From Variovorax guangxiensis (GTDB lineage Bacteria > Pseudomonadota > Gammaproteobacteria > Burkholderiales > Burkholderiaceae_C): a DNA stretch of 64,000 nucleotides. Both the position numbers and the translations under genes were made by a program. Below the pieces are notes generated by a model. That model did no database searches. It worked only from the letters and a program-made list of their open reading frames with translations, and was not told the origin of the DNA. Of this stretch, positions 41,170-48,856 are shown piece by piece. The stretch's first letter is position 1. Each line of letters begins with the position of its first letter. The stretch is taken from assembly GCF_003952165.1 (NCBI RefSeq), contig NZ_RXFT01000001.1:868001-932000 (forward strand). Direction: 5' to 3'.

Positions 41170-41631
41170 ATGAACACACTCACCATCGAAGACAAGTACT
41201 GGGACGACGCCGTCGTCGGCGAGGAATGCATCAGCCCGCCGTACGAAGTGACGGAAGCCCGCGTGATGGCCTACGCCGACCTCACGGGCGACCACACGCC
41301 CGTGCACACCGACGAGGCCTACGCCCGCACCACGCCTTTCGGCACCCGTGTGGCCCACGGCCTGTTCGGCCTCTCGATCGCAGACGGCCTCAAGACAAGG
41401 AGCGACATGCGCTTCATGCCCGGCATGTCGCTGGGCTGGGAATGGAGCTTCGTGGCGCCCATCAAGCTCGGCGACACGGTGCGGGTGAGGTTCCGCGTCG
41501 AGTCCAAGCGCGAATCGAAGAGCAAGCCTGGCTGGGGCATCCTGGTGCTGCCGTCCGAACTGATCAACCAGCGCGACGAAGTCGTGCAGAAGGGCGAGCA
41601 TCGCGTGATGGTGCCCAGGAGGCCGGCATGA
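41170..41631 (+). CDS. MaoC-like (R)-hydratase/dehydratase
   Basis: The 153-aa hot-dog-fold enzyme carries the hydratase motif DHTPVH (Asp41, His46) followed by FGTRVAHGL. The family adds water to enoyl-CoA or mesaconyl-type CoA esters, or removes it. With the CoA-transferase gene that overlaps it by 4 nt, it suggests a CoA-activated acid as an intermediate. Confidence 0.87.
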   Translation: MNTLTIEDKYWDDAVVGEECISPPYEVTEARVMAYADLTGDHTPVHTDEAYARTTPFGTRVAHGLFGLSIADGLKTRSDMRFMPGMSLGWEWSFVAPIKLGDTVRVRFRVESKRESKSKPGWGILVLPSELINQRDEVVQKGEHRVMVPRRPA

Positions 41632-42857
41632 ACGCGGCGGCACGGCAGGCATTGCCCCTGGCGGGAATCCGCGTCATCGACTACAGCCATTTTCTTGCCG
41701 GTCCCTATGTGGGCCGCTGCCTGGCCGCGCTGGGCGCCGAAGTCATCAAGGTGGAGCGCCCCGGCTCCGGCGATGCCGGCCGGCAGCACGCCTGGTTCGT
41801 CGGCGACCACAGCGGCTACTTCCTGCAGCAGAACATGGGCAAGAAGGGCCTGTCGGTCAACACCAAGGACCCGCGTGGCCGCGCGCTGATGAAGAAGCTG
41901 GTCGACAGCGCCGACGTGTTCGTCGAGAACTACCGCCCCGGCGCGCTGGACAAGCTGGGCCTGGGCTACGCGGAACTGGCCGAGACCAACCCGGGCCTCG
42001 TCTACTGCTCGATCTCCGCATACGGCCATACCGGACCGGACTCGCACCGCGCCGGCTTCGGCCTGATTGCTGAAGCCAAGAGCGGCATCATGCAGATGGT
42101 GGGCAATCCCGGCGAGGCGCCGCCTCTGCTGCGTATATCGCTCGGCGACATGTACACCGGCATCCACGCCGTGGCGGCGATCAACGCCGCGCTGCTGGGC
42201 CGCGTGAAGTCGGGCCGCGGACAGCACATCGACATGGCGCTGTACGACACGCTGGTGTCGATGCACGAATACGCGGTGCAGTGCTACACGCTCTCGGGCG
42301 GCAAGGAGGTACCGGTGCAGACCGGCCACGACATGCCCAATTCGACCCTGTACGGCGTGTTCCGCGCACAGGACGGCGACCTGGTCATCGCCGCGCAGGT
42401 CGACGATGCATGGAAGCGCTTCGCCGCGCTCGTCGAGCAGAACGGCGGACCGGCGGGTTTCGGAGGCGACACGCGCCTGCACGCAGCGGCCGGGCGCAAC
42501 GCAAACCGCCTGGAAATCCTCGAAGTGGTCCGCCCTTGGGTGGCACAGCGACCCGTGGCCGAGATACTGAAGATGCTGGACGGCATCGACGTGCCCTGTG
42601 CCAAGGTGCAGCGCATCGACGAAGTGCTGGCCGACCCGCAGATCCAGGCGCGCGGCATGGTGGTGGAGCAGGAGCACCCGGTGCTGGGCAACATCCGCTT
42701 GCCCAATCTGCCCTTCCGCATGTCGGGCTGCGACACCTCGATCACGCAGGTGGCGCCGGAGCTCGGCGAGCACAACGCCGAGATCGCCGCGAGCCTGGGC
42801 TACGACGCCGCCCAGATCGCCGAGATGCAGGCCGACGGCGTCCTCTACAGCGCATGA
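41628..42857 (+). CDS. CaiB/BaiF-family (class III) CoA-transferase
   Basis: The 409-aa protein has the family start LAGIRVIDYSHFLAGPYVGR, GAEVIKVERPGSGD, VFVENYRPGALDKLGLGY and the catalytic Asp in SLGDMYTG. These enzymes swap CoA between acids such as succinate/mesaconate or formate/oxalate, or racemise acyl-CoAs. The real donor and acceptor cannot be read from the sequence. It sits between MaoC and AroE-like genes in the same operon. Confidence 0.9.
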   Translation: MNAAARQALPLAGIRVIDYSHFLAGPYVGRCLAALGAEVIKVERPGSGDAGRQHAWFVGDHSGYFLQQNMGKKGLSVNTKDPRGRALMKKLVDSADVFVENYRPGALDKLGLGYAELAETNPGLVYCSISAYGHTGPDSHRAGFGLIAEAKSGIMQMVGNPGEAPPLLRISLGDMYTGIHAVAAINAALLGRVKSGRGQHIDMALYDTLVSMHEYAVQCYTLSGGKEVPVQTGHDMPNSTLYGVFRAQDGDLVIAAQVDDAWKRFAALVEQNGGPAGFGGDTRLHAAAGRNANRLEILEVVRPWVAQRPVAEILKMLDGIDVPCAKVQRIDEVLADPQIQARGMVVEQEHPVLGNIRLPNLPFRMSGCDTSITQVAPELGEHNAEIAASLGYDAAQIAEMQADGVLYSA

Positions 42858-42870
42858 GGAGGAGGGCAGC

Positions 42871-43692
42871 ATGACAGACCGCTACGCCGTCATCGGCAAT
42901 CCCATCGGCCACACCAAGTCGCCGCTGATCCACGGCAGCTTTGCGCGAGCGACCGGCCAGGACATCGAATACGGCGCCATCGAAGGCTCGCTCGAGCGCT
43001 TCGCGGACGACGTGCACGCGTTTCGCAAGGCGGGCGGGCTCGGCCTGAACGTGACGGCGCCATTCAAGCTGCAGGCGCTGGCCCTGGCGACCGAACGGCT
43101 GGAGCGTGCCGAACTGGCCGGTGCCACCAACGCGCTCAAGTTCGAAGGCGACCGCATCCTTGCCGACAACTTCGATGGCGTGGGTTTGACCAGGGACATC
43201 CAGAGCAACCTGGGTTTCTCTCTCAAGGGCGCGCGCATGCTGGTGCTCGGTTCGGGCGGTGCGGTGCGCGGAGCCCTGTTGCCCTTCCTCGCGCAAGAGC
43301 CGGCCGAACTGGTGCTCGCGAACAGGACCTTGCCGAAGGCGGTCGACCTCGCCGAGCAGTTCGCAGGGCATGGCCCCGTGCGCGCCTGCGCCTATGCAGA
43401 CCTGGCTAGGGAGCGCTTCGACATCGTCATCAACGGCACCTCGGCCAGCCTCAAGGCCGAGCTGCCACCTGTGCCGGCGCAGACCTTCCAGAACGCCAGG
43501 CTCGCCTACGAACTGGCGTACGGCAAGGGCCTGACGCCATTCCTGCGGCTGGCCCAGAACGCCGGTGTCCCCAAGCTCGCCGACGGCGTGGGCATGCTGG
43601 TCGAGCAGGCGGCCGAAGCCTTCCTGTGGTGGCGCGGCGTGCGGCCCGACACCCGTGCAGTCATCGAGCGCATGACCATCCCGCTGGTCTGA
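42871..43692 (+). CDS. aroE: Shikimate dehydrogenase-family protein (AroE-like)
   Basis: The 273-aa NADP-dependent enzyme has GNPIGHTKSPLIHGSF (substrate loop, with Thr15 and Ser17 where AroE usually has two Ser), Lys66 in NVTAPFK, Asp102 in DNFDGVGL (NFD instead of the common NTD), GSGGAVRG and the NRT motif of NADP forms. Key residues are kept, but the substitutions suggest a specialised paralogue acting on quinate, shikimate or a related compound. GGAGGAGGG precedes the start. Confidence 0.85.
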   Translation: MTDRYAVIGNPIGHTKSPLIHGSFARATGQDIEYGAIEGSLERFADDVHAFRKAGGLGLNVTAPFKLQALALATERLERAELAGATNALKFEGDRILADNFDGVGLTRDIQSNLGFSLKGARMLVLGSGGAVRGALLPFLAQEPAELVLANRTLPKAVDLAEQFAGHGPVRACAYADLARERFDIVINGTSASLKAELPPVPAQTFQNARLAYELAYGKGLTPFLRLAQNAGVPKLADGVGMLVEQAAEAFLWWRGVRPDTRAVIERMTIPLV

Positions 43693-43717
43693 GGCCGCGA
43701 CAAGAAGGAGAGACCCG

Positions 43718-44161
43718 ATGAAGATCCTCATGCTCCACGGCATCAACCACAACATGTTCGGCAAGCGCGATCCGAAGCAATACGGCAACACGACGCTCGC
43801 CGAGATCGACGCGAAGCTGCAGGCGCTGGGCAAGGAGCTGAGCGCGGAGGTCGAGAGCTTCCAGACCAACAGCGAAAGCGCCATGTGCGAGCGCATCCAC
43901 CAGGGCTTCGTCGATGGCGTCGATGCGGTCCTGATCAACGCCGGCGCATGGACGCATTACAGCTACGGCATCAGGGACGCGCTGGCAATCCTCACGGTGC
44001 CGGTGGTCGAACTGCACATGTCGAACATCCATGCGCGCGAGGAGTTCCGGCATCACTCGGTGTTCGCGGACATCGTGAAGGGCCAGATCTGCGGCTTCGG
44101 CCTGGACAGCTACCTGCTCGCCTTGCGTGCTGCCGTGTCGGCGGTGCGAGGCGCCGGCTAG
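43718..44161 (+). CDS. aroQ: Type II 3-dehydroquinate dehydratase-family protein (AroQ-like)
   Basis: The 147-aa enzyme keeps the type II catalytic set: Arg17 and Tyr22 (GKRDPKQYG), Asn74 (INAGAWTH) and His100 (ELHMSNIHARE). The N-terminal loop HGINHNMFG departs from the usual GPNLNLLG, and AGAWTHYS replaces PGAYTHTS. In catabolic settings the family forms 3-dehydroshikimate from 3-dehydroquinate. AAGGAG precedes the start. It ends the operon. Confidence 0.87.
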   Translation: MKILMLHGINHNMFGKRDPKQYGNTTLAEIDAKLQALGKELSAEVESFQTNSESAMCERIHQGFVDGVDAVLINAGAWTHYSYGIRDALAILTVPVVELHMSNIHAREEFRHHSVFADIVKGQICGFGLDSYLLALRAAVSAVRGAG

Positions 44162-44688
44162 CGAGAAGCAAGCTGCGCGAGCCCGCCCCGGCGATGCCCG
44201 GCGACGACGAGGCGGGGTCGCAGCGAGATAGCCGTGCCGCCTGCGAAACATGAGGCGGTCGGCGGCGGAAAACCGGGCTCGACAGCGACCCGGACGAAGA
44301 CCATTTCGCATCCAGCGAAAGCATCGGCATCACTGCGTCTTCGAGATGGAATGAACGCAAGCAAGTTGCAGTGCTTCCGGTCATTCCGAAAATGAAATTC
44401 AGCCGCTCATTTTCAGAGGCAATTCAACGCTCGTTGCCGCCTCTTTACAGGTCACACTGATCGGGCTTGCCGTGTCGCGCGGTCGATGCGGTGCCGGCAT
44501 GGCCGGAGGCAGTGACATTCAATGTCGTTTCGCCGGCGTCTCATGTGACAACGAATGTCACTTCTTGCCACTGCGTGTCTCTCGCAACGCGCTCAATGCA
44601 TCCATCGGTTTTACCGATTTCATTTCGTCTACCCATCGAAGCGAATGGCATGCACTTTGCAGAAGCATTTATTTACACATTCCGATAA
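44162..44688. other. 527-nt intergenic region before the lyase gene
   Basis: No gene is convincing here. The base composition becomes more AT-rich toward the lyase start. The segment 44511-44561 carries two related dyads (listed separately). A CATTTTC/GAAAATG pair lies near 44385-44412. No clear terminator was found for the preceding operon. Confidence 0.5.
44513..44561. promoter_or_regulatory. Two TGACA-N3-AATGTC sites 33 bp apart
   Basis: TGACATTCAATGTC (44513-44526) and TGACAACGAATGTC (44546-44559) share TGACA-N3-AATGTC and are offset by 33 bp, three helical turns. Each contains its own dyad: GACATT-C-AATGTC and GTGACA-N5-TGTCAC (44545-44561). They lie 128-176 nt upstream of the lyase start, a good position for a regulator working as a dimer of dimers. 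Confidence 0.55.
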
Positions 44689-46902
44689 ATGACCCATCCC
44701 ACGAACGACGACAAAGACGCCGGCCTGCTGGATCGCCGCACCTTCTTCATCGGCACCGCGAGTGCAATCGCCCTGGGCACGACGGCTTGCGGTGGAGGAA
44801 GCGGGGGCAGCAGTTTCTCGCCCATAGGTGGGGCGGCCGCGCAGCAGACATCTGCTGCGGTCGCCGGTGTCGATTCCCCCACTACCCCCGATAGCCCTGC
44901 ACTCGAGCCGACGACCCCCGAGCCCACAGTGCACAAGATCGTGCACCCCGGCCTGCTCGTTACGGAAGACGATCTGCAGCGCATCCGCGACAAGCTGGCC
45001 GCCAAGGCGGAGCCATGGGTGGGCGGCTTGAACATGATGCTCAGGGCGAACACCACCGGCCTCGATGCGAAGCCGCGCCCCCTGGCGCTGGTGACGCGCG
45101 GCGTCGATGGCGAGAACTACGGGCAGATGGTCGGCGACATGGTGCGCGCCCTTCATTACGCGCTGCGCTGGAAGATTTCGAACGACGAGAGCTACGCGAA
45201 GAAGGCGGTGGAGTTCCTCAATGCATGGTCGTCGACCTTGACCGAGTTGGGCGGCAATTCGAACGTCTACCTGGCCTCGGGCCTTTACGGCAACCAGTGG
45301 GCCAACGCCGCGGAACTGATGCGGACCTACTCCGGCTGGGCGAAGGAAGACGTTGCCCGCTTCCAGACCATGCTGATGAACGTGTTCTACCCGAAGGCCC
45401 ATGACTTTCTTGTCAACCACAACGGCACGGAGACCAGAAAGGTCACCCACTACTGGGCCAACTGGGACCTGGCCAACATCTGCGCCGTCTACGCGATCGG
45501 CGTGTTCTGCGACCGGCCCGACCTGGTCGCCGAGGCTAGCAACTATTACAAGAGCGGCCGCGGCAACGGTACGAGTGCCGGCAGCGTCTACTTCGTGCAC
45601 CCTGGTTACCTCGGGCAATGGCAGGAGAGCCATCGCGACCAGGGCCACTCGACCCTCGGCATCTCGCTGGCCGGGATGCTGTGCCAGATGGCCTGGAACC
45701 AGGGCGAGGACCTCTTCGGCTACTGGAACAACCGGCTGCTGGCCGGCGCCGAGTACGTGGCCAAGACGAACCTCGCGGATGCGAACGGCAATGCCCTGTT
45801 CACGATGCCGTTCGCTCCCTACAACGGCGTCTTCGGACCGGCGACCGCTGCTGCGGGCACGAACAGCCTGCGGCCCAACTGGGACCTCATCTACAGCCAC
45901 TATGTGAGCCGCAAGGGACTCTCGGCACCCTGGACCAAGGCGATGCTCGACAAGATCCGGCCCGAGCGCGTCGACGGCGGCGACCAGCCGGGCATCGGCA
46001 CGCTGCTCTATGCGCGCGATCCGGTCCCTGCCGCAAAGCCCAGCGGCCTGAGCGCATTCCTGAACAACGCAAAGGTGCAGCTGTCCTGGTGGGGCACGGC
46101 GGGCGCTTCCCAATACCTCGTGCAGAGGGCTGCTTCACCGAACGGTCCGTTCACGACCCTTGCGCCCGTCACCGATCCACGCACCTACACCGACGATGCC
46201 GACGAGGGCACCTGGTACTACCGCATCGATGCGGTGACCGACGCCGGCGAGATCACCGGTGCGGATACCTTGCGCGTGGCGGTTCCCGGCGAGCTGTGGC
46301 TGCACCTGCCGCTCAACGGCAATGCCAACGACGCCAGCGGCCGCGGCCTGAACGCGCAGTTGAAGGGCGGTACGAGCTGGGGCGAAGGGCGCAACGGCGG
46401 AAGCGCCGTGCAACTCGATGGTCGCAGCGGCCACGTCCAGTTGCCCGACGGGGCCGTGTCGGCCCTGGGCGATTTCACGGCGGCGGTGTGGGTCTACTGG
46501 GATGCCTCGGTGGTCAATACGCGCATCTTCGACTTCGGCTCCAACGACGTGGCCTACATCTCGCTGATTCCTCGCGACGGCAACGGCAAGCTGCGTTTTT
46601 CGGGCTCGCGCAACCAGTTCTGGAACGAGGAGTCCGTGACGACCGACGTGCTGCCCACGCAGCGCTGGGTGCATGTGGCGGTCACGCTTTCAGGCACCGT
46701 GGGCATGCTCTACGTGGACGGCACGCAGGTCGCGACCGCGGACGGCATCTGGATCAATCCCTTCCAGCTGGGCCGCACGACGCAGACCTGGCTGGGCCGC
46801 TCCCAATACGGCGGCGACCCGTACTTCAAGGGCCGCATGCAGGACTTCCGCATCTACAGCGGCGCGCAGGACGCGGCCTTCATCGCGAACCTCGCCCGCT
46901 GA
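44689..46902 (+). CDS. Exported alginate-lyase-family lipoprotein with LamG domain
   Basis: The 737-aa protein starts with a Tat-like signal (DRRTFFIG, Arg16-Arg17) ending in a lipobox-like TTAC (Cys34), then a Pro/Thr linker. Residues about 85-420 form the alginate-lyase alpha-barrel domain (HYWANWDLANICAVYAIGVF, WQESHRDQGHSTLGIS). A short fibronectin-like unit follows, then a C-terminal LamG/concanavalin-like domain (about 540-735). It probably degrades an acidic polysaccharide at the cell surface. The ATG has no clear ribosome site. Confidence 0.87.
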   Translation: MTHPTNDDKDAGLLDRRTFFIGTASAIALGTTACGGGSGGSSFSPIGGAAAQQTSAAVAGVDSPTTPDSPALEPTTPEPTVHKIVHPGLLVTEDDLQRIRDKLAAKAEPWVGGLNMMLRANTTGLDAKPRPLALVTRGVDGENYGQMVGDMVRALHYALRWKISNDESYAKKAVEFLNAWSSTLTELGGNSNVYLASGLYGNQWANAAELMRTYSGWAKEDVARFQTMLMNVFYPKAHDFLVNHNGTETRKVTHYWANWDLANICAVYAIGVFCDRPDLVAEASNYYKSGRGNGTSAGSVYFVHPGYLGQWQESHRDQGHSTLGISLAGMLCQMAWNQGEDLFGYWNNRLLAGAEYVAKTNLADANGNALFTMPFAPYNGVFGPATAAAGTNSLRPNWDLIYSHYVSRKGLSAPWTKAMLDKIRPERVDGGDQPGIGTLLYARDPVPAAKPSGLSAFLNNAKVQLSWWGTAGASQYLVQRAASPNGPFTTLAPVTDPRTYTDDADEGTWYYRIDAVTDAGEITGADTLRVAVPGELWLHLPLNGNANDASGRGLNAQLKGGTSWGEGRNGGSAVQLDGRSGHVQLPDGAVSALGDFTAAVWVYWDASVVNTRIFDFGSNDVAYISLIPRDGNGKLRFSGSRNQFWNEESVTTDVLPTQRWVHVAVTLSGTVGMLYVDGTQVATADGIWINPFQLGRTTQTWLGRSQYGGDPYFKGRMQDFRIYSGAQDAAFIANLAR

Positions 46903-46946
46903 GCGCCATCGGGCAGCCGCGCTGCCCGGACAACCCTGAACCCGAA

Positions 46947-46983
46947 CCGGTGTGTGCCTGCACGGGCACGCCGGTATTTGTTT
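46947..46983 (+). terminator. Possible weak intrinsic terminator after the lyase gene
   Basis: CCGG and GTGCC (46947-46958) pair with GGCAC and CCGG (46965-46974) around a 6-nt loop, then TATTTGTTT follows. The bulged stem and mixed tract suggest partial termination before the next gene. Confidence 0.4.
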
Positions 46984-47006
46984 CCTCTCACCTTTCGGAC
47001 TTTTCC

Positions 47007-48293
47007 ATGGGCATTCTTTCTCGACGATCCGTTTCCGCGCTGCTGGCCTCGCTGCTGCTCTTCGGCTGTGGCGGAGGAGGTGGCAGCGGTAGCGGTGGCG
47101 GGGCCGGCATTCCGTTGTTCGGCAGCCCGACGGGCCAGGCCGGCACCGGCGGGCAGAACAACGGTGGACAGGTGGCCGGCAACACCTCCGGCGGCGGCAC
47201 CCAGGGCGGCACCGGCGGCACGAGCGGTGGCACCGCGCCCGTGCCGGCCACCGTCGCCCTGGCCAGCAAGCTGGGCAAACCCTCGCGAGTGCTGGTTGGA
47301 CTGGGAGCGACCTCCATCGACGACATGAAGAGCCAGGACATCCACCCCGACATCGTGGAGCGCTACCTGGTGGGAGTCGGCTCGGGCGCCTGGCCGACGT
47401 GGAACAGCCCCGATGGGGCCTACGTCACCTTCACTGCGCAGGCTGCCGATGCCTATGGTGCGGTGCCCATGTTCACGCTCTACCAGATGACGGCGAACGG
47501 CGAAGGCAATCTCAGCGGCATCAGCGACGCGACCTTCATGAACAAGTACTGGGGCCAGGTCCGCCTGATGTACCAGCGCATCGCGGAATGGGGCAAGCCT
47601 GCCCTCGTCAACGTGGAGCCGGACTTCTGGGGCTTCGCCGCGTCGCAGGCGCCCGGCCGCGACCTGACGAAGATGGCCGCTTCCGTGAAGGGGCAGCCCG
47701 AATGCAGCACGCTGCCCGATACCGTGGCTGGCCTGGGCCAGTGCTTCGTGCAGATGGGCCGCAAGGTCGCACCCAAGGCACTGATCGGGTTCCCGCCCGC
47801 CTTCTGGAATGGCACGCCCGCCGAGATCGCCGCGATGATGCGGACCGTCGGTGCGAACCAGGCGGACTTCATCGTCGCCCAGACCAGCGATCGCGACGCG
47901 GGCTGCCGCGAAGCTGCATCGCCGCCTCCGGAATGCCAGAACGGAAGCGCTCCGTTCTACTGGGACGCAAGCAACAAGACCAGCCCCAGCTTCCATGATT
48001 CGCAGAAGCAGTATTCGGATTACCGCGCGGCCCTGGGCAACGATCTGCCCATCCTGTGGTGGCAGACGCCAATGGGCGTGCCTTCCGACACGCCCGGCGG
48101 CACCGACCAGCACTATCGCGACAACCACGTCGACTACATGCTGACCAACACCCAGGAGTACGGCGACATGCACACTGTCGGGATCGTCTTCAGCGCCGGT
48201 GCGGGCAGCCAGACCTCGATCGGTACGGACGGCGGCCAGTTCGCGCGCCTTTCGGCGCAATACCTTGCGCGAGGCGGCGCGGTGCTGAAGTAG
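47007..48293 (+). CDS. Exported lipoprotein, TIM-barrel hydrolase-like
   Basis: The 428-aa product has a lipoprotein signal (LLLFGC, Cys21), a Gly/Ser/Thr-rich linker to about residue 80, then a domain with alternating strands and helices. VNVEPDFWGFAAS resembles the strand-4 acid region of barrel glycosidases, and LPILWWQTPMG and TVGIVFSAGAGS resemble later strands. I cannot name a family. It follows the lyase gene by 104 nt and is likely to act on the same or a related surface polysaccharide. Confidence 0.72.
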   Translation: MGILSRRSVSALLASLLLFGCGGGGGSGSGGGAGIPLFGSPTGQAGTGGQNNGGQVAGNTSGGGTQGGTGGTSGGTAPVPATVALASKLGKPSRVLVGLGATSIDDMKSQDIHPDIVERYLVGVGSGAWPTWNSPDGAYVTFTAQAADAYGAVPMFTLYQMTANGEGNLSGISDATFMNKYWGQVRLMYQRIAEWGKPALVNVEPDFWGFAASQAPGRDLTKMAASVKGQPECSTLPDTVAGLGQCFVQMGRKVAPKALIGFPPAFWNGTPAEIAAMMRTVGANQADFIVAQTSDRDAGCREAASPPPECQNGSAPFYWDASNKTSPSFHDSQKQYSDYRAALGNDLPILWWQTPMGVPSDTPGGTDQHYRDNHVDYMLTNTQEYGDMHTVGIVFSAGAGSQTSIGTDGGQFARLSAQYLARGGAVLK

Positions 48294-48311
48294 CGTGTTC
48301 GGTCGAGCCCA

Positions 48312-48755
48312 CTACCGCAGCACCAGAACCGGCAGCGACGATCGAACCAGGACTTGCTGCGTCTCGCTTCCCAGCAAGAGGCGCTTGAGGCCCTTGCGTC
48401 CGTGCGAGGCCATCACGATCAGGTCGCTCCTGTGCTTCTTCGCCGCGGCGATGATCGATTCGGCGACCAGGTCCGAGCTGGCCTGCGCCGTCTTTACCCG
48501 CACGCCGCGCTCCCGCGCGCGGTCGCGCACCTTGTCGAGCATGGCCTGCGCCTTCTCCGCCCATTGCTTCTCGATGCGGCCGACGTCTTCTGCCGAGAAG
48601 GTCATCGAGCCTTCGAAATAGCTCTTCGGGTAACGGGGGACGACGGTCAGGGCGACCAGGTCCGAGTCGTTCTGCACCGCAAGCGCGATGGCGCTGTCGA
48701 CGGCCTTCTTCGAAAGGGCGGTGCCGTCGGTGGCGACGAGGATGCGTTTGAACAT
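48312..48755 (-). CDS. Universal stress protein (UspA family), single domain
   Basis: The 147-aa protein begins MFKRILVATDGTALSKKA and has the ATP-binding signature MASHGRKGLKRLLLGSETQ (G-2x-G-9x-G-S). I chose the ATG at 48755, which has GGAG upstream. A -10-like TAAGCT (48787-48782) places a start near 48775, exactly 41 bp from the centre of an FNR box shared with ccoI, so it is probably induced at low oxygen. Confidence 0.9.
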   Translation of the reverse strand: MFKRILVATDGTALSKKAVDSAIALAVQNDSDLVALTVVPRYPKSYFEGSMTFSAEDVGRIEKQWAEKAQAMLDKVRDRARERGVRVKTAQASSDLVAESIIAAAKKHRSDLIVMASHGRKGLKRLLLGSETQQVLVRSSLPVLVLR

Positions 48756-48808
48756 GAAGGGCTCCGCGTGATTTGCGGCAGAGCTTAGGCGCGCCCGCAA
48801 CCTACGGC

Positions 48809-48822
48809 TTGATCCATATCAA
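48809..48822. promoter_or_regulatory. FNR/Anr box between uspA and ccoI
   Basis: TTGAT-CCAT-ATCAA is a perfect FNR consensus. Its centre (48815.5) is 41.5 bp from a start at 48774/48775 on the minus strand (with TAAGCT) and 41.5 bp from 48857 on the plus strand (with TAGGCT at 48845-48850). One box could serve two class II promoters. Confidence 0.85.
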
Positions 48823-48856
48823 ACGGCTCGCGCGGCCCGCCTCTTAGGCTCGCCCG

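Noticed and set aside
44162..44460. A terminator after the AroQ-like gene
   Set aside because: Short GC-rich pairings such as CCCGCC with GGCGGG exist, but loops are long and no U-run follows.
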